Source of the DNA: Microbacteriaceae bacterium
GTDB lineage: Bacteria > Actinomycetota > Actinomycetes > Actinomycetales > Microbacteriaceae
Assembly: GCA_025464975.1 (NCBI GenBank)
Contig: JAODMT010000024.1
Location: 62,001-126,000, forward strand
Direction: 5' to 3'
DNA length: 64,000 nucleotides
Every line of letters starts with the position of its first letter. Within the stretch, counting starts at the first letter, position 1. The position numbers and the translations under genes were made by a program. The notes below the pieces were generated by a model, which searched no databases, was not told the DNA's origin, and saw only the letters and a program-made list of their open reading frames with translations. Of this stretch, positions 35,868 to 45,664 are shown piece after piece.

Positions 35868-36788
35868 TTATTGGTGCGCGGCTGCGCACTGGTCGAAGGT
35901 CAGGTGCGAGGGGAGCAGTTGCTCTAAGAGGTCAACAATGCTAGTGCCCGACGGGAGGGGAGAGACGCCGCCCGCTACGAGGCATGCAGCGACCGTGTCT
36001 TGCACATAGATCTGCCAGGTGGAATCGACCTGTTTGAACTCGCTCGCATAGCAGCGGGCGTCCGCTCCCGAGCTGACAGCATTGTCCGTAATGGCGTATG
36101 GGTAGTAGACGTAGTCATCCGGAACCGCCTGAAGCGGATAGCCCGCTGCCGTCATGCATCCGGCGTACCGATTGAACGCCGCGAGATATTCGGCACGCGT
36201 GACCTTCCCATCAGACAGCGCAGCCGTCTGAGCGGCAGAGGGCCCGGGGAGGGGTGGCTCCTTGACCCAGGAGGCATAAACCGCATAGCGGTTACTCCCG
36301 GGAGACGTGATCTTGATCAGATGCTTATCCGCGGCGCTTGCAACCACCTCTTGACCGGAAGTTCCCTCGCAGTCCCCGGCAGAGACATCGGCGGAACCCA
36401 CTGTTACGAACAACGGCGCCCTGTCAATGCAGTCGACGGCAATGGCGATCCCGTTTGCGGTCGCCGGTGCACTTCCGAGATCGAGAACAGTGCTCCCCTG
36501 GCCGGAGTACGACAGAGGTGTACCAAGGAGTTGACCGTGCGTGCCGACAACCGATTGCACCATTGAGCGCGCGCTGTCGATCTCACTCGATTGGTTGCCG
36601 AGTGTGCCAGCGATTGCCGAGACCGCTCCGCCGGAGAGCGCGCCGGCAAGGGCGAACGCAGCAATGGCGGCTACAACAGTCCTAGTGGCCGGGCGCACTC
36701 GCAGGTTCGTGTTTGCACGAGCTACCGCTACTAATGTGCGACGTAGTTCGGCGTCTCGGCGACTGGAACGCGGGGTTTCAGTACTCAT
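35868..36788 (-). CDS. Membrane-anchored protein paired with ECF sigma factor (candidate anti-sigma)
   Basis: 306 residues from ATG 36788, overlapping the sigma gene by 11 nt. Residues ~1-35 are charged and cytoplasmic, ~36-56 form one membrane helix (TVVAAIAAFALAGALSGG), and the remaining ~250 residues would lie outside. The external part has six or more cysteines spread over it (AVDCIDRA, AGDCEGT, YAGCMTAAG, ARCYASE, AACLVAG, FDQCAAA), which may form disulfides. No zinc anti-sigma HxxxCxxC motif is seen. Topology and coupling fit a membrane partner of the sigma factor; I do not recognise the family. Confidence 0.6.
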   Translation of the reverse strand: MSTETPRSSRRDAELRRTLVAVARANTNLRVRPATRTVVAAIAAFALAGALSGGAVSAIAGTLGNQSSEIDSARSMVQSVVGTHGQLLGTPLSYSGQGSTVLDLGSAPATANGIAIAVDCIDRAPLFVTVGSADVSAGDCEGTSGQEVVASAADKHLIKITSPGSNRYAVYASWVKEPPLPGPSAAQTAALSDGKVTRAEYLAAFNRYAGCMTAAGYPLQAVPDDYVYYPYAITDNAVSSGADARCYASEFKQVDSTWQIYVQDTVAACLVAGGVSPLPSGTSIVDLLEQLLPSHLTFDQCAAAHQ

Positions 36789-37353
36789 GCGCAGCTTCCT
36801 TACTGAGTGGGAGGGCGACATGATCCGCCCTGTGGATTTGTGTAGCGAGCCGAGCCTTCGCGCGAGAGAGGCGCGATTTGACCGTTCCGGGCGGTATTTT
36901 GAGCGCGGAGGCGGTTTCCTTCTCGGACATCCCCTCGATGATGCACAGCGTGACCACCTGCTGGTCTCGAAGTGGGAGTGTGCGCAAGGCTGACAGTGCG
37001 TCGTCTTCACCGAAACTAGCTGCATGATCGGCAACTGGCTCGGCGTCTGGCAGCTTCATCAGCAGTCGCTCGTAACGACGGGAGCTACGCGCCAAGTTAT
37101 GCGAGACATTTGTCGCAGTGACGATCAGCCAGGGCAGCGCCGAACCATCAACGAAGCGGAGAGAGTGTCGTTTCCTCCACGCCTCCATGAAGACAATCGC
37201 AACAACATCCTCGGCGTCACCGCCCGCGACGACGAGCCGTAGGCTGTGCCGCAACACACGAGCCCGGTGGCGATCGAAGATCCTGCCGAACGCCTCGCCA
37301 TCTCCCGCGACCGCTAGGGCCCAATCGACACTGTCGTTCGCGAGAGGGCTCAT
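36778..37353 (-). CDS. ECF-family RNA polymerase sigma factor
   Basis: 191 residues from ATG 37353, chosen because the sigma-2 domain begins right after it; TTG 37392 or ATG 37389 would add 12-13 residues. Region 2 reads DGEAFGRIFDRHRARVLRHS with DAEDVVAIVFMEAWR. Region 4 reads LRDQQVVTLCIIEGMSEKET followed by a helix-turn-helix (PPGTVKSRLSRAKARL). It directs RNA polymerase to a specific set of promoters. The overlapping membrane-protein gene downstream is the likely signal-transducing partner. Confidence 0.88.
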   Translation of the reverse strand: MSPLANDSVDWALAVAGDGEAFGRIFDRHRARVLRHSLRLVVAGGDAEDVVAIVFMEAWRKRHSLRFVDGSALPWLIVTATNVSHNLARSSRRYERLLMKLPDAEPVADHAASFGEDDALSALRTLPLRDQQVVTLCIIEGMSEKETASALKIPPGTVKSRLSRAKARLATQIHRADHVALPLSKEAAHEY

Positions 37354-37398
37354 ATGAGGGAATGTCCGATCCGAGCGGATAGGTTCCATCAATCGATG

Positions 37399-39189
37399 TC
37401 AGCGTCCGGCGGCGTAGCCCTGCATTCCGCGCGGGTTCGCCCCGGCCGAGAGCACCCCGGTCGCGGGATCGCGAGCCACGGCGCACATCCGGCCAAGGCT
37501 CCACGGTCCCGAGACCCGGATGTCGTGTCCCCGCAGGGTCAGCGCGTCCATCACGTCGTCACCTATCCGATCCTCAACGACGAGGACGGCCGGCTCGATG
37601 TCGCGCGGGTGAAATGAGCCCGGAAAGCTTGTCGTGTGCCACATCGGTGCGTCGATGGCCTCCTGCAACGACTGCCCACCGACCAGGTGGCGCAGCAGGA
37701 AGAGCAGCTGCCACTGATCCTGTTGGTCACCGCCGGGGGAGCCGCAGGCCAACACCGGCACGCCGTCCTTGTGCACCATGGTGGGGGTCAGCGTGGTCCG
37801 TGGGCGGCGCCCCGGCACCAGCGTCGACGCGAGCCCCTCTTCCAGCCAGAACATCTGCAGCCTGCTGCCGAGGGCGAATCCGAGCTCCGGAATCGTCGGC
37901 GAGCTCTGCAGCCAGCCGCCGCTCGGGGTCGCCGAGATCATGTTGCCCCAGCGGTCGACGACATCCACGTGGCAGGTGTCCCCACGCACCACCCCGTTCG
38001 CCGCAACGGTCGGCTCACCGGTGGTCGCGTCCCGGCGAACGCCTTGACGCGCTGCCTGGTCTAGGAGGTAAGCGGCGATACGCGGTTGCCGTCCGTCGGG
38101 ACTGCCCGGTCGCACCTCGCGAGAGGCCAGGTCTCCGATCAGCCCTGCCCGCTGTGCGGCATACGCTGGCGAGAGCAGTGCGTCGAGCGGCACTTGCTGC
38201 TGGTCGCCGTACCACGCCTCCCTGTCTGCGAACGCGAGCTTAAGCGACTCAGCAATCGCGTGCATGCCCGCTGTCGTGGACGGATCCAGTGCGGTGGGAT
38301 CGTCCAGGGCGTCAAGGATGGTGAGGGTCTGGAGCAGGGCGGGCCCCTGGCCCCACGCCTGGGTCTTCGCGACCGAGTAGCCGTGCCAGTCGAGTACCAC
38401 CGGCTCTTCCCAGGTGGCGGAGAATGCCGCCATGTCTCTGCCGGTCACCAGCCCCGGGTGGGCTTCACCGCTTGAGTCGCGGAAGGCTTTCCTCGAGAAG
38501 GCGTCCACCGCTTCGGCCACGAAACCCTGGCTCCACACACGTCGCGCTGCCTCGATCTGGGCAACCCGGTCCTCCGACGCGGCCTCCGCTTCGCCGACCA
38601 GCCGGCTCAGCGTGCGCGCATAGGCCGGATTCGCGAACATCGACCCGGCTACCGGAGCCGTGCCGTCGCGCAACCACAGCTCCGCCGATGTCGGCCAATC
38701 GTTGCGGAACAGCTCGCTCACGCTGTCGATGGCCGAGCAGGTCGGCGCGCTGATCGGATGCCCGGCGCCGGCGTACTCGATGGCCGGCTGCAGGACCTCC
38801 GCGAGCGTCATCGTGCCGTGGTCACGCAGCAAGAGCAGCCAGGCGTCCACCGCCCCGGGAACCGCCGCGGCCAGCGGTCCTGAACCGGGGATGAGGTCCA
38901 TCCCCAGCGAGGTGAAATGCTCGATTGTGGCGCCCGCAGGTGCCGGACCCTGACCCGCGAGCACCCGGGGTGTCGGATCCGCGGCGGTGGCGATGATCGC
39001 CGGCACCTCACCGCCAGGTCCGTTCAGGTGGGGTTCCACCACATGCAGCACGAATGCCGCCGTGGCGGCAGCGTCGAAGGCGTTGCCGCCCAGCTCGAGC
39101 GAGCGCATCGCCGACTGGGAGGCCAGCCAGTGGGTCGAGGAGACCATGCCGAAGGTCCCCTTAAGGGTGGGACGGGTGGTGAAGCTCAA
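37399..39189 (-). CDS. Gamma-glutamyltransferase-family protein
   Basis: 596 residues of the Ntn-hydrolase GGT family. The autocleavage/nucleophile Thr is T405 in [19 protein letters not shown], and the C-terminal [12 protein letters not shown] and [10 protein letters not shown] blocks match. The start overlaps the last ABC ATPase gene by 4 nt (ATGA). No signal peptide is visible, so it would work in the cytoplasm on imported substrate, transferring or hydrolysing gamma-glutamyl (or acyl-amide) groups. Linkage to an oligopeptide importer suggests glutathione or gamma-glutamyl peptides. Confidence 0.88.
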   Translation of the reverse strand: MSFTTRPTLKGTFGMVSSTHWLASQSAMRSLELGGNAFDAAATAAFVLHVVEPHLNGPGGEVPAIIATAADPTPRVLAGQGPAPAGATIEHFTSLGMDLIPGSGPLAAAVPGAVDAWLLLLRDHGTMTLAEVLQPAIEYAGAGHPISAPTCSAIDSVSELFRNDWPTSAELWLRDGTAPVAGSMFANPAYARTLSRLVGEAEAASEDRVAQIEAARRVWSQGFVAEAVDAFSRKAFRDSSGEAHPGLVTGRDMAAFSATWEEPVVLDWHGYSVAKTQAWGQGPALLQTLTILDALDDPTALDPSTTAGMHAIAESLKLAFADREAWYGDQQQVPLDALLSPAYAAQRAGLIGDLASREVRPGSPDGRQPRIAAYLLDQAARQGVRRDATTGEPTVAANGVVRGDTCHVDVVDRWGNMISATPSGGWLQSSPTIPELGFALGSRLQMFWLEEGLASTLVPGRRPRTTLTPTMVHKDGVPVLACGSPGGDQQDQWQLLFLLRHLVGGQSLQEAIDAPMWHTTSFPGSFHPRDIEPAVLVVEDRIGDDVMDALTLRGHDIRVSGPWSLGRMCAVARDPATGVLSAGANPRGMQGYAAGR

Positions 39190-40217
39190 TTCTTACTCCA
39201 AGCGTTTTCCGTGGTCTGACTGTGCGTGACATCCGGCGCCGTGCCGTCCGCCGTGATCAGGTGACAGCTGGCGAAGTGGGATCGACCGGTGACGTCGGTC
39301 AGCGCCGGGGACGTGTCACTGCACAGGGGTATCTGCGCGACCGGGCAGCGGGTGTGGAAGGTGCAGCCCGTCGGCGGATTTATGGGACTGGGGATGTCGC
39401 CTTGCAGCACGATCCGCTGGCGCGTGCGCTGCAGCTTCGGGTCGGGCACCACGGCGGCCGACAGCAAGGACTGCGTGTAGGGATGCTTCGGGGCCCGGAA
39501 CAGATCGGTGGTGTTCACCTCTTCGACGATCCGGCCGAGATACATGACCGCGACCCTGTCGCAGAGGAACTCGACGGTGGCGAGGTCGTGGCCGATGAAC
39601 AGGCAGGAGAACCCCATGTCGCGCTGGAGGTCCATCAGCAAATTGAGCACCGCGGCCTGTACCGAGACGTCGAGTGCCGAGACGGGCTCGTCCGCGACGA
39701 GCAGGCTGGGTTCGACGCTGAGGGATCTCGCCAGGCCGGCCCTCTGCCGCTGGCCGCCCGACAGTTCGTGCGGATAGCGGTGGCGCAGGTGGCTTGCGAG
39801 CCCCACCTTGTCGAGAAGACCCGCGACCTTGGTGTCCAACTCCCGGCCGCGGGCGAGCTTGTGCAACTGAAGCGGCTCGGCCACGATATCGCCGATCGTC
39901 ATTCGCGGATTCAGTGTCGAGTACGGGTCCTGGAACACCATCTGCATCTCGGTGCGCACGCCGCGAAGTTGCCGCCGCGATGCCGTCGTGATGTCCCTGC
40001 CCTGTAGTCGGATGGTTCCCTCGGTGGGTTCGAGCAGCCGAACGATGCACTTTCCGACCGTGGACTTGCCACTGCCGGACTCGCCCACGAGTCCGACAAC
40101 CTCGCCCTGGCCGATGGTGAGGTCGACGCCGTCCACGGCGTGCACCGTGCCCCCGCTGGACCGTGGCAGCGAAAAGTACTTCTTGAGTTGTCGTACCTCG
40201 AGCACGTTCTCGCTCAT
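39186..40217 (-). CDS. Oligopeptide ABC transporter ATP-binding protein (DppF/OppF-type)
   Basis: 343 residues from ATG 40217; the longer frame is upstream read-through. Walker [11 protein letters not shown]-loop [16 protein letters not shown], signature [15 protein letters not shown] and Walker [13 protein letters not shown] are intact. The C-terminal oligopeptide-transporter domain has a cysteine run ([13 protein letters not shown] and PLCSD) typical of these ATPases. It drives uptake with the second ATPase and two permeases. Overlaps both neighbours by 4 nt. Confidence 0.93.
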   Translation of the reverse strand: MSENVLEVRQLKKYFSLPRSSGGTVHAVDGVDLTIGQGEVVGLVGESGSGKSTVGKCIVRLLEPTEGTIRLQGRDITTASRRQLRGVRTEMQMVFQDPYSTLNPRMTIGDIVAEPLQLHKLARGRELDTKVAGLLDKVGLASHLRHRYPHELSGGQRQRAGLARSLSVEPSLLVADEPVSALDVSVQAAVLNLLMDLQRDMGFSCLFIGHDLATVEFLCDRVAVMYLGRIVEEVNTTDLFRAPKHPYTQSLLSAAVVPDPKLQRTRQRIVLQGDIPSPINPPTGCTFHTRCPVAQIPLCSDTSPALTDVTGRSHFASCHLITADGTAPDVTHSQTTENAWSKN

Positions 40218-41218
40218 GCGCTGACCCCTTCGCTGTAATCGGCGACCCTGCTGCCGGGATGAAAGCAGGCCGCATGCTGACGCGGCTGCAGCAACTCCAG
40301 GGGCGGCATGGCTTCCCGGCACTCGGCCGTGGCCCGGACACAGCGCGGGGCGAACACACACGCCTCCGGTTCGGACCGCAGCACCGGAACCAGGCCGGGG
40401 ATCTCCTGAAGCCGAACCTGAATGCCGCCGGCGAGATCCGGACGCGGGACCGCCCCCAACAGTCCGACGGTGTACGGATGCTGCGGATTCGCGAAGAGGT
40501 CGTCCACCGGTCCCGACTCGACCTTGTGTCCGGCGTACATCACCTCGACGCGGTCGGCGATGTCGGCGACCACGCCCAGGTCGTGGGTGATCAGCACGAT
40601 GGAGGTGCCGACGCGCGCTCGGAGATCGCGGAGGATGTCGAGGATCTGAGCCTGGATGGTGACGTCGAGCGCGGTGGTCGGCTCATCGGCGATGAGCACT
40701 TTCGGGCTGCAAGCCACCGCCATTGCGATCATGACCCGTTGGCGCATGCCGCCCGAGAGTTGGTGCGGATACTCGTCGACCCGCGACCTTGGGGCGGGCA
40801 TCCGTACAAGCTCGAGCAGCTCGATGGCGCGCTCTCTTGCCTGCCGGCGTGACATGCCTTCGTGTCGCCGCAGAACCTCGCCGATCTGGAATCCGATCGT
40901 GAAGGACGGGTTCAATGAGGTCATCGGCTCTTGGAAGATCATCGAGATATCGCGACCCCGGATCTCCCGCATCTCGGCGGTCGAGAGCGTGGTCAACTCG
41001 GTGTCGTCCAGCAGGATGCTCCCGCTCACCGAGGCGATGCTCGGCAGCAGTCGCAGCACCGACATCGCCGTGACCGACTTGCCGCAGCCCGATTCGCCGA
41101 CCAGGGCGAGCACCTCACCGGGCTCGACGCTAAACGACATGCGGTCGACCGCGAGTATCTCGCCCTCGTCGGTGCCGAAGCGTACGGACAGATCTTTGAC
41201 CGCCAGCCGGGGGGTCAC
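40214..41218 (-). CDS. Oligopeptide ABC transporter ATP-binding protein (DppD/OppD-type)
   Basis: 334 residues with Walker A GESGCGKSV, Q-loop MIFQEPMTSLNPSFTI, signature LSGGMRQRVMIAMAV and Walker B VLIADEPTTALD. The C-terminal region again has the family's Cys motif (EACVFAPRCVRATAEC). It pairs with the next ATPase. Both ends overlap neighbours by ATGA, showing translational coupling. Confidence 0.93.
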   Translation of the reverse strand: MTPRLAVKDLSVRFGTDEGEILAVDRMSFSVEPGEVLALVGESGCGKSVTAMSVLRLLPSIASVSGSILLDDTELTTLSTAEMREIRGRDISMIFQEPMTSLNPSFTIGFQIGEVLRRHEGMSRRQARERAIELLELVRMPAPRSRVDEYPHQLSGGMRQRVMIAMAVACSPKVLIADEPTTALDVTIQAQILDILRDLRARVGTSIVLITHDLGVVADIADRVEVMYAGHKVESGPVDDLFANPQHPYTVGLLGAVPRPDLAGGIQVRLQEIPGLVPVLRSEPEACVFAPRCVRATAECREAMPPLELLQPRQHAACFHPGSRVADYSEGVSA

Positions 41219-42093
41219 TTGGTGGCCCTCGGGTCGAGGATGTCGCGCAGTCCGTCGCCCAGCAGGTTAAAGGAGAGGGCGGTGATCGCGATGGCCACGC
41301 CGGGAATAAGCGCGTACCACGGCGCTTGCGAGATGTAGCCCTGCGCTGAAGAAAGCATGATCCCCCATGAAGCGGTAGGTGGTTGTACCCCGATGCCGAG
41401 AAACGACAGGGCGGCTTCGCCGATGATCATCGTCGGAATGGTGATGCTCGCCTGTACAACCAGCGGGCTCACGCAGTTGCGCAGAATGTGGCGGAACAGG
41501 ATGACCCGGTCGGGCGCGCCATTGACGATCGCGGCCTGCACGTAGTCCTGCTCGCGCAGTCCGAGCACCTCGGCACGCGTGATCCGCACGTATCCGGGCA
41601 CGGACGAGATGGCGAGGGCGAGGATGGCGTTGTTCAACGACGGGCCGAGAATGGCGGCCAACCCGACGGCCAGCACGAGGAACGGGAATGCGAGCATCAC
41701 GTCCGTTGCCCGCATGATGATCGTGTCGAGCGGGCCGCGATAGTAACCGGCGAGGAGTCCGAACGACACCCCGACCACAGCCGCCAGCAGGGTGGCGGCG
41801 AGGCCGGCGGACAGCGAGGAACGCGACCCCTGCAGGATGCGGGACAGCACATCGCGGCCAAGGTCGTCGGTTCCGAGCACGTGGCCGGCGCTGAACGGCG
41901 CGAGGAATACGTGGTTGTAGTCGCCGTGTGCCGGGTCGTAGGGGGAGATCAGCGGGGCGAAGATGGCGATCAGAACCACGAGGATCACCCCGACGAGGCC
42001 CACGACGGCCGGTGGTCGGCTCGCGAACCGGCGGAACAGGCGCCGAGCCCGCCAGGCACGGGCGTTGTCAACGGCTAAAGCGGCGGTTGTCAT
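41215..42093 (-). CDS. Oligopeptide ABC transporter permease (DppC-type)
   Basis: 292 residues with a cytoplasmic N-terminus of about 25 residues, then six membrane segments. DppC hallmarks include HVLGTDDLGRDVLSRILQGS near residue 75 and the EAA-type loop QAAIVNGAPDRVILFRHILR. It forms the import channel with the DppB-type partner. Confidence 0.93.
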   Translation of the reverse strand: MTTAALAVDNARAWRARRLFRRFASRPPAVVGLVGVILVVLIAIFAPLISPYDPAHGDYNHVFLAPFSAGHVLGTDDLGRDVLSRILQGSRSSLSAGLAATLLAAVVGVSFGLLAGYYRGPLDTIIMRATDVMLAFPFLVLAVGLAAILGPSLNNAILALAISSVPGYVRITRAEVLGLREQDYVQAAIVNGAPDRVILFRHILRNCVSPLVVQASITIPTMIIGEAALSFLGIGVQPPTASWGIMLSSAQGYISQAPWYALIPGVAIAITALSFNLLGDGLRDILDPRATK

Positions 42094-43046
42094 GATGCCC
42101 CAGCCCCCACGCGGATGCGCGGATTGAGTAGCGAGTAGGTCACGTCGACGAGAAAGTTGATGACGATGTATGCGGTGGCGGTCAGCAGCACGACGCCCTG
42201 CAGGCCCGTGTAGTCGCGGCTGAACACCGAGTCGAGCGTCATCTTGCCGAGCCCCGGTATCACGAAGATCTGCTCAGTGATCACGACGCCGGAGATCAGG
42301 GCACCGAGCTCGAGACCGAGCACCGTGACGACCGTGGTCAGTGCGTTGCGCAACGCATGAACCCCGACGACGACTCGTTCGGAGAGCCCTTTGGCTCGGG
42401 CGGTGCGGATGTAGTCCGAACCCAGCGCCTCGATCATTGCGGACCGCATCTGTCGCATAAGCACAGCGGCCAACCCGATGCCCAACACGGATGCGGGCAT
42501 GATCATGCGGGACAGGTTGCCGACCGGCGACTGGCTGAAGGGAACATATCCAGACGCCGGCAACCACCCGAGGTTCACCGAGAAGGTGAGGATCAGCAGC
42601 AGGCCGAGCCAGAAATGCGGGACGGACAACCCGATCAGCGAGCCGGTCGTTGGCAGATAGTCGCGGGCGGTGCCCCGGTGAACGGCCGCCAGTTGCCCAA
42701 GGGGCAGGGCGATCGCGACGGCGATCAGCACCGCGAGAACGGCCAGCTCCAACGTCACGGGCAGTCTGGCTGCCAGCGCTCCCGCGACCGACAATCCGGT
42801 CCCCGCTGATGTGCCGAGGTCGCCGCGGACGGCGTGACCGATCCATTGGAGGTACTGGACGGGCCAGGGCTGGTTCAGTCCGTACTCCGCCCGAATCGCG
42901 GCGACCACTCCCGCGTCGGCGGATTCGCCCGCCATGACCTGGGCGGTATCCCCCGGCAACAGCCGAACCGCGACGAAGATCACCATCGTGGACAGGACCA
43001 ACGTCAGGATCGAGATTCCGAGCCTTCGAAGCACGTACCACTTCAC
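42090..43046 (-). CDS. Oligopeptide ABC transporter permease (DppB-type)
   Basis: 318 residues. The DppB opening (YVLRRLGISILTLVLSTMVI) is followed by a periplasmic loop and five more membrane segments; the EAA-type loop reads YIRTARAKGLSERVVVGVHA. The start lies 57 nt after the substrate-binding protein and the stop overlaps the DppC-type gene by 4 nt. Confidence 0.93.
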   Translation of the reverse strand: MKWYVLRRLGISILTLVLSTMVIFVAVRLLPGDTAQVMAGESADAGVVAAIRAEYGLNQPWPVQYLQWIGHAVRGDLGTSAGTGLSVAGALAARLPVTLELAVLAVLIAVAIALPLGQLAAVHRGTARDYLPTTGSLIGLSVPHFWLGLLLILTFSVNLGWLPASGYVPFSQSPVGNLSRMIMPASVLGIGLAAVLMRQMRSAMIEALGSDYIRTARAKGLSERVVVGVHALRNALTTVVTVLGLELGALISGVVITEQIFVIPGLGKMTLDSVFSRDYTGLQGVVLLTATAYIVINFLVDVTYSLLNPRIRVGAGAS

Positions 43047-43103
43047 GAGCTACCCCCACTCTCCATCGACACAGTTGTCAGCGATAACGGGCCAGCCGCT
43101 CCA

Positions 43104-44708
43104 TCAGCCCCCGGTGGTGAATCCGGCTGTCTTCAGGCGGATCACGGCGTCGCTGTAGTACTTGACGCCAGTGACGTCCTTGCGGACACCCATCATGAGC
43201 GCGTCGTGGAAGAGGACTATGTAGTTGCGGTCCTCGTTCATTTTCTCCGCGATCTGGGCGTACAGGGCCTTGCGCTTCGCGTTATCACCCGTGGTGCTAG
43301 CGGCCTTGGCCATGAGGTCGTTGATGTCCTTGTAGTTCGCGCCGGTGTAGTTCAAGGCGCTCGTCGGGGACCAGAACATCGACATGTTCTGGTCGGGGTC
43401 GATTCGTCCCGACCAGCCGTTCATGTAGGCGTCGAACGTGCCGGCCTGAGCGGAGGCGCCGCCGGCGGCGGACTCCGTCGGCTTGACGCTGACCGCGAAG
43501 CCGGCCTGTTTGGCCATGGCCTGGATCACCGTGCCGAGCTTGGTCTGTTCGTCGTTGGCGGCCTGGATCGTCAGTTCCACCGGAATGGGCGTCTTGACAC
43601 CGCTCGCGGCGACGATCTTCTTGGCCTGGGCCACGTTCGGTTTGCTGCAGGGGATGTTGGTGTACCAGGGGCTCGCCGGCGACAGCGGGCTGCATCCGGG
43701 AGTCTTAAATCCGCCGTAGACGACCTTGTTGATGGCATTGCGGTCGAGGGTGAGCTCGAAGGCCTTGCGCAGATTGGCGTTGGCCAGTGGCGTGCTGACG
43801 GGTGAGTATGGCGGCTTGCCCGAACCGCCGCTGTTCGCGACGTTGATGGTTAGAAGCTGGAATCCGAGACTCACCACGTCGTCCATCGTGATGTTCGGAT
43901 CGGACTTGAGGCTCGCGACATCCGCCGGCGCGATGTCGATTGCGGCCTGAATGTCACCGGAGCGCAGGTTGGTGGCCCGAACGTTCGGCTGGGTGATGAC
44001 CTGGAACGTCACGGTGTCGAGGTTGACTTTGTTTTTGTCGTAGTAGTACTGAGACTTCTTGAGGTTGATGGTGTCGGCGGACGGTCGGGACACGAACGAG
44101 AACGGCCCGACGCACACGGGGTCGGTGCCGAAGTTGTCACCGAGCTTCGCCAGCTGGGTCGGCGAGGCCATCATTCCCGAACGGTTGGCGAGCACCGAGA
44201 TCAGCGGTGCGGTGGGCGCCGACAGGTCCAGCTGCACCGTGTTCTGGTCGATGACCTTGGTGTCGATGACGTTTTTCAGGTTGGGTGCTTCTGCCGAACG
44301 CGGGTTGGTGCGGTAGCGGTCGAGGTTGACCTTGACCGCGTCGGCGTTGAAGGCCGTGCCGTCGTTGAACTTGATGCCGGTGCGGAGCTTGATCGTGACC
44401 GTCTTGCCGTCGGGGCTGATGGTCGGCAACGCGGCCGCGAGCTGTGGGATGATGTTGAGCTTGGCGTCGACGTCGAAGAGCCGCTCGCACCAGTTCGGCA
44501 TGGTGTAGGTGCTGTACTTCGATGTCGTGAACGCCGGGTCGAGGGTGTCGGGGGCTCCGGAGATGGCGACCACGAGATGTCCGCCCTTCTTTACGGCGCC
44601 TGCCGAGCTGGGGGAAGTCGCCGGCTGGGCACCTCCGGCGGCGCAACCGGCCATTGTGAGGGCGAGAACCGCAGCAGACGCTGCTACGAGAAACTGACGA
44701 ACATTCAT
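43104..44708 (-). CDS. Oligopeptide ABC transporter substrate-binding lipoprotein (family 5)
   Basis: 534 residues with a lipoprotein signal (lipobox MAGC, Cys22). The family-5 signature region reads GAPDTLDPAFTTSKYSTYTM, then KLRTGIKFNDGTAFNADAVK. C-terminal blocks (ILFHDALMMGVRKDV) are typical. It binds a peptide or similar ligand outside the membrane. First gene of a six-gene operon ending in the gamma-glutamyltransferase-like enzyme, which suggests gamma-glutamyl peptides as cargo (inference). Confidence 0.93.
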   Translation of the reverse strand: MNVRQFLVAASAAVLALTMAGCAAGGAQPATSPSSAGAVKKGGHLVVAISGAPDTLDPAFTTSKYSTYTMPNWCERLFDVDAKLNIIPQLAAALPTISPDGKTVTIKLRTGIKFNDGTAFNADAVKVNLDRYRTNPRSAEAPNLKNVIDTKVIDQNTVQLDLSAPTAPLISVLANRSGMMASPTQLAKLGDNFGTDPVCVGPFSFVSRPSADTINLKKSQYYYDKNKVNLDTVTFQVITQPNVRATNLRSGDIQAAIDIAPADVASLKSDPNITMDDVVSLGFQLLTINVANSGGSGKPPYSPVSTPLANANLRKAFELTLDRNAINKVVYGGFKTPGCSPLSPASPWYTNIPCSKPNVAQAKKIVAASGVKTPIPVELTIQAANDEQTKLGTVIQAMAKQAGFAVSVKPTESAAGGASAQAGTFDAYMNGWSGRIDPDQNMSMFWSPTSALNYTGANYKDINDLMAKAASTTGDNAKRKALYAQIAEKMNEDRNYIVLFHDALMMGVRKDVTGVKYYSDAVIRLKTAGFTTGG

Positions 44709-44770
44709 TGGCGCGTGTTCCTTTGCGTTGGCTGAACGATGACGATCGATGAAGTATAGTTCGCAACATT

Positions 44771-44813
44771 ACGTTCCGTTCTTTTCCGGCCTGTTACGTT
44801 CGTAATACGTTCG
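44771..44813. promoter_or_regulatory. Candidate operator upstream of the peptide-importer operon
   Basis: ACGTTC occurs three times (44771, 44796, 44807), and TTACG-TT-CGTAA at 44794-44805 is a perfect inverted repeat. The cluster lies 60-105 bases before the binding-protein start, a usual place for a repressor or activator site. Confidence 0.45.
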
Positions 44814-44926
44814 AGTGACGCCCGCCGGGGCAGGTGCTGCCGACCGTGCGACGAATGGGTCGCAATCGCATCCGAAAAACTGGCGAGGATCGCGTGAGTG
44901 CGAGCGACGACTTGGCGCGCTCCGCG

Positions 44927-45664
44927 CTACTTCAGCGCCTGGTGCGACGGGACGAAGGAAATCGAGTCCGCGGTCACGCCCACGAGGCCCAGGTTGGCCC
45001 GCATGAGAGTCGGCGGCACGTCGTTCCCGGGCGCAGGAGTCGAAGCGCCCAGTGTGAACGGACTTCCGTCGAGCATGGTGGCCGTGATCGAGTCGACGTA
45101 GACCTGGATGTTGCCGTGCAGTTCCATCCGGCTCGAATCCGAGACCAGAGCGGGACCGGTCGCTTTGCGCACCGTGAGGTGGAAGTCGGTGATGACAATG
45201 TCGTTGGCGGTGAGCTTGATGACGGGTGTTCGGCGACCGTCGGCGAGCGGCACCGTCACGTATGTGACCGAGTGCAACCCGGTGAATGAGATCGAGGACC
45301 CGGTCAGCTGCGCCGCAGGCAGCGTGAATGTCGGGGCGTTCGGGTCGGGCGCGCCGACAGGCAGCGTGTCCGGTGGCGGCGGCTCGGTTGTCGGCGTCGG
45401 GCTGCTCGGCGCGAGGGTGCCGAGCGGGGGCGACCCCGGGCTCGGCACGGGCGCGATCGGCAGGGGCGCGGCGGGACCTGGGCCTGAACCCGGCGCCGGG
45501 GACGGCGTCGGCGAACCACAGGTCGTGAGCAGCGGGATGCAGACAGACGCCGGAGCGCCCGCGGGCACTCCGGCCGCTCCCAGTCCGGTCAGCGCGACGA
45601 CCAGGCTGAGGGCGACCAGGCTGCTGTCGACCGCACGCGCGCGACCCTTGCCGCGGGGCCTCAG
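44927..45664 (-). CDS. Secreted proline-rich protein, apparent CTG start
   Basis: About 245 residues if begun at CTG 45664. The first standard start (GTG 45568) falls after a hydrophobic stretch that clearly is a signal peptide (LVALSLVVALTGLGAAGVPA preceded by an Arg/Lys-rich segment). No ATG, GTG or TTG precedes that stretch in frame, but CTG at 45664 overlaps the upstream TGA as CTGA, with GAGG eight bases upstream. The mature protein has a long Pro/Ser/Thr linker (~45-100) and a beta-rich C-domain (ITDFHLTVRKATGPALVSD, then LHGNIQVYVDSITATML). The C-domain resembles the DUF6230 protein of the same operon in style. Function unknown. Confidence 0.6.
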   Translation of the reverse strand: MRPRGKGRARAVDSSLVALSLVVALTGLGAAGVPAGAPASVCIPLLTTCGSPTPSPAPGSGPGPAAPLPIAPVPSPGSPPLGTLAPSSPTPTTEPPPPDTLPVGAPDPNAPTFTLPAAQLTGSSISFTGLHSVTYVTVPLADGRRTPVIKLTANDIVITDFHLTVRKATGPALVSDSSRMELHGNIQVYVDSITATMLDGSPFTLGASTPAPGNDVPPTLMRANLGLVGVTADSISFVPSHQALK

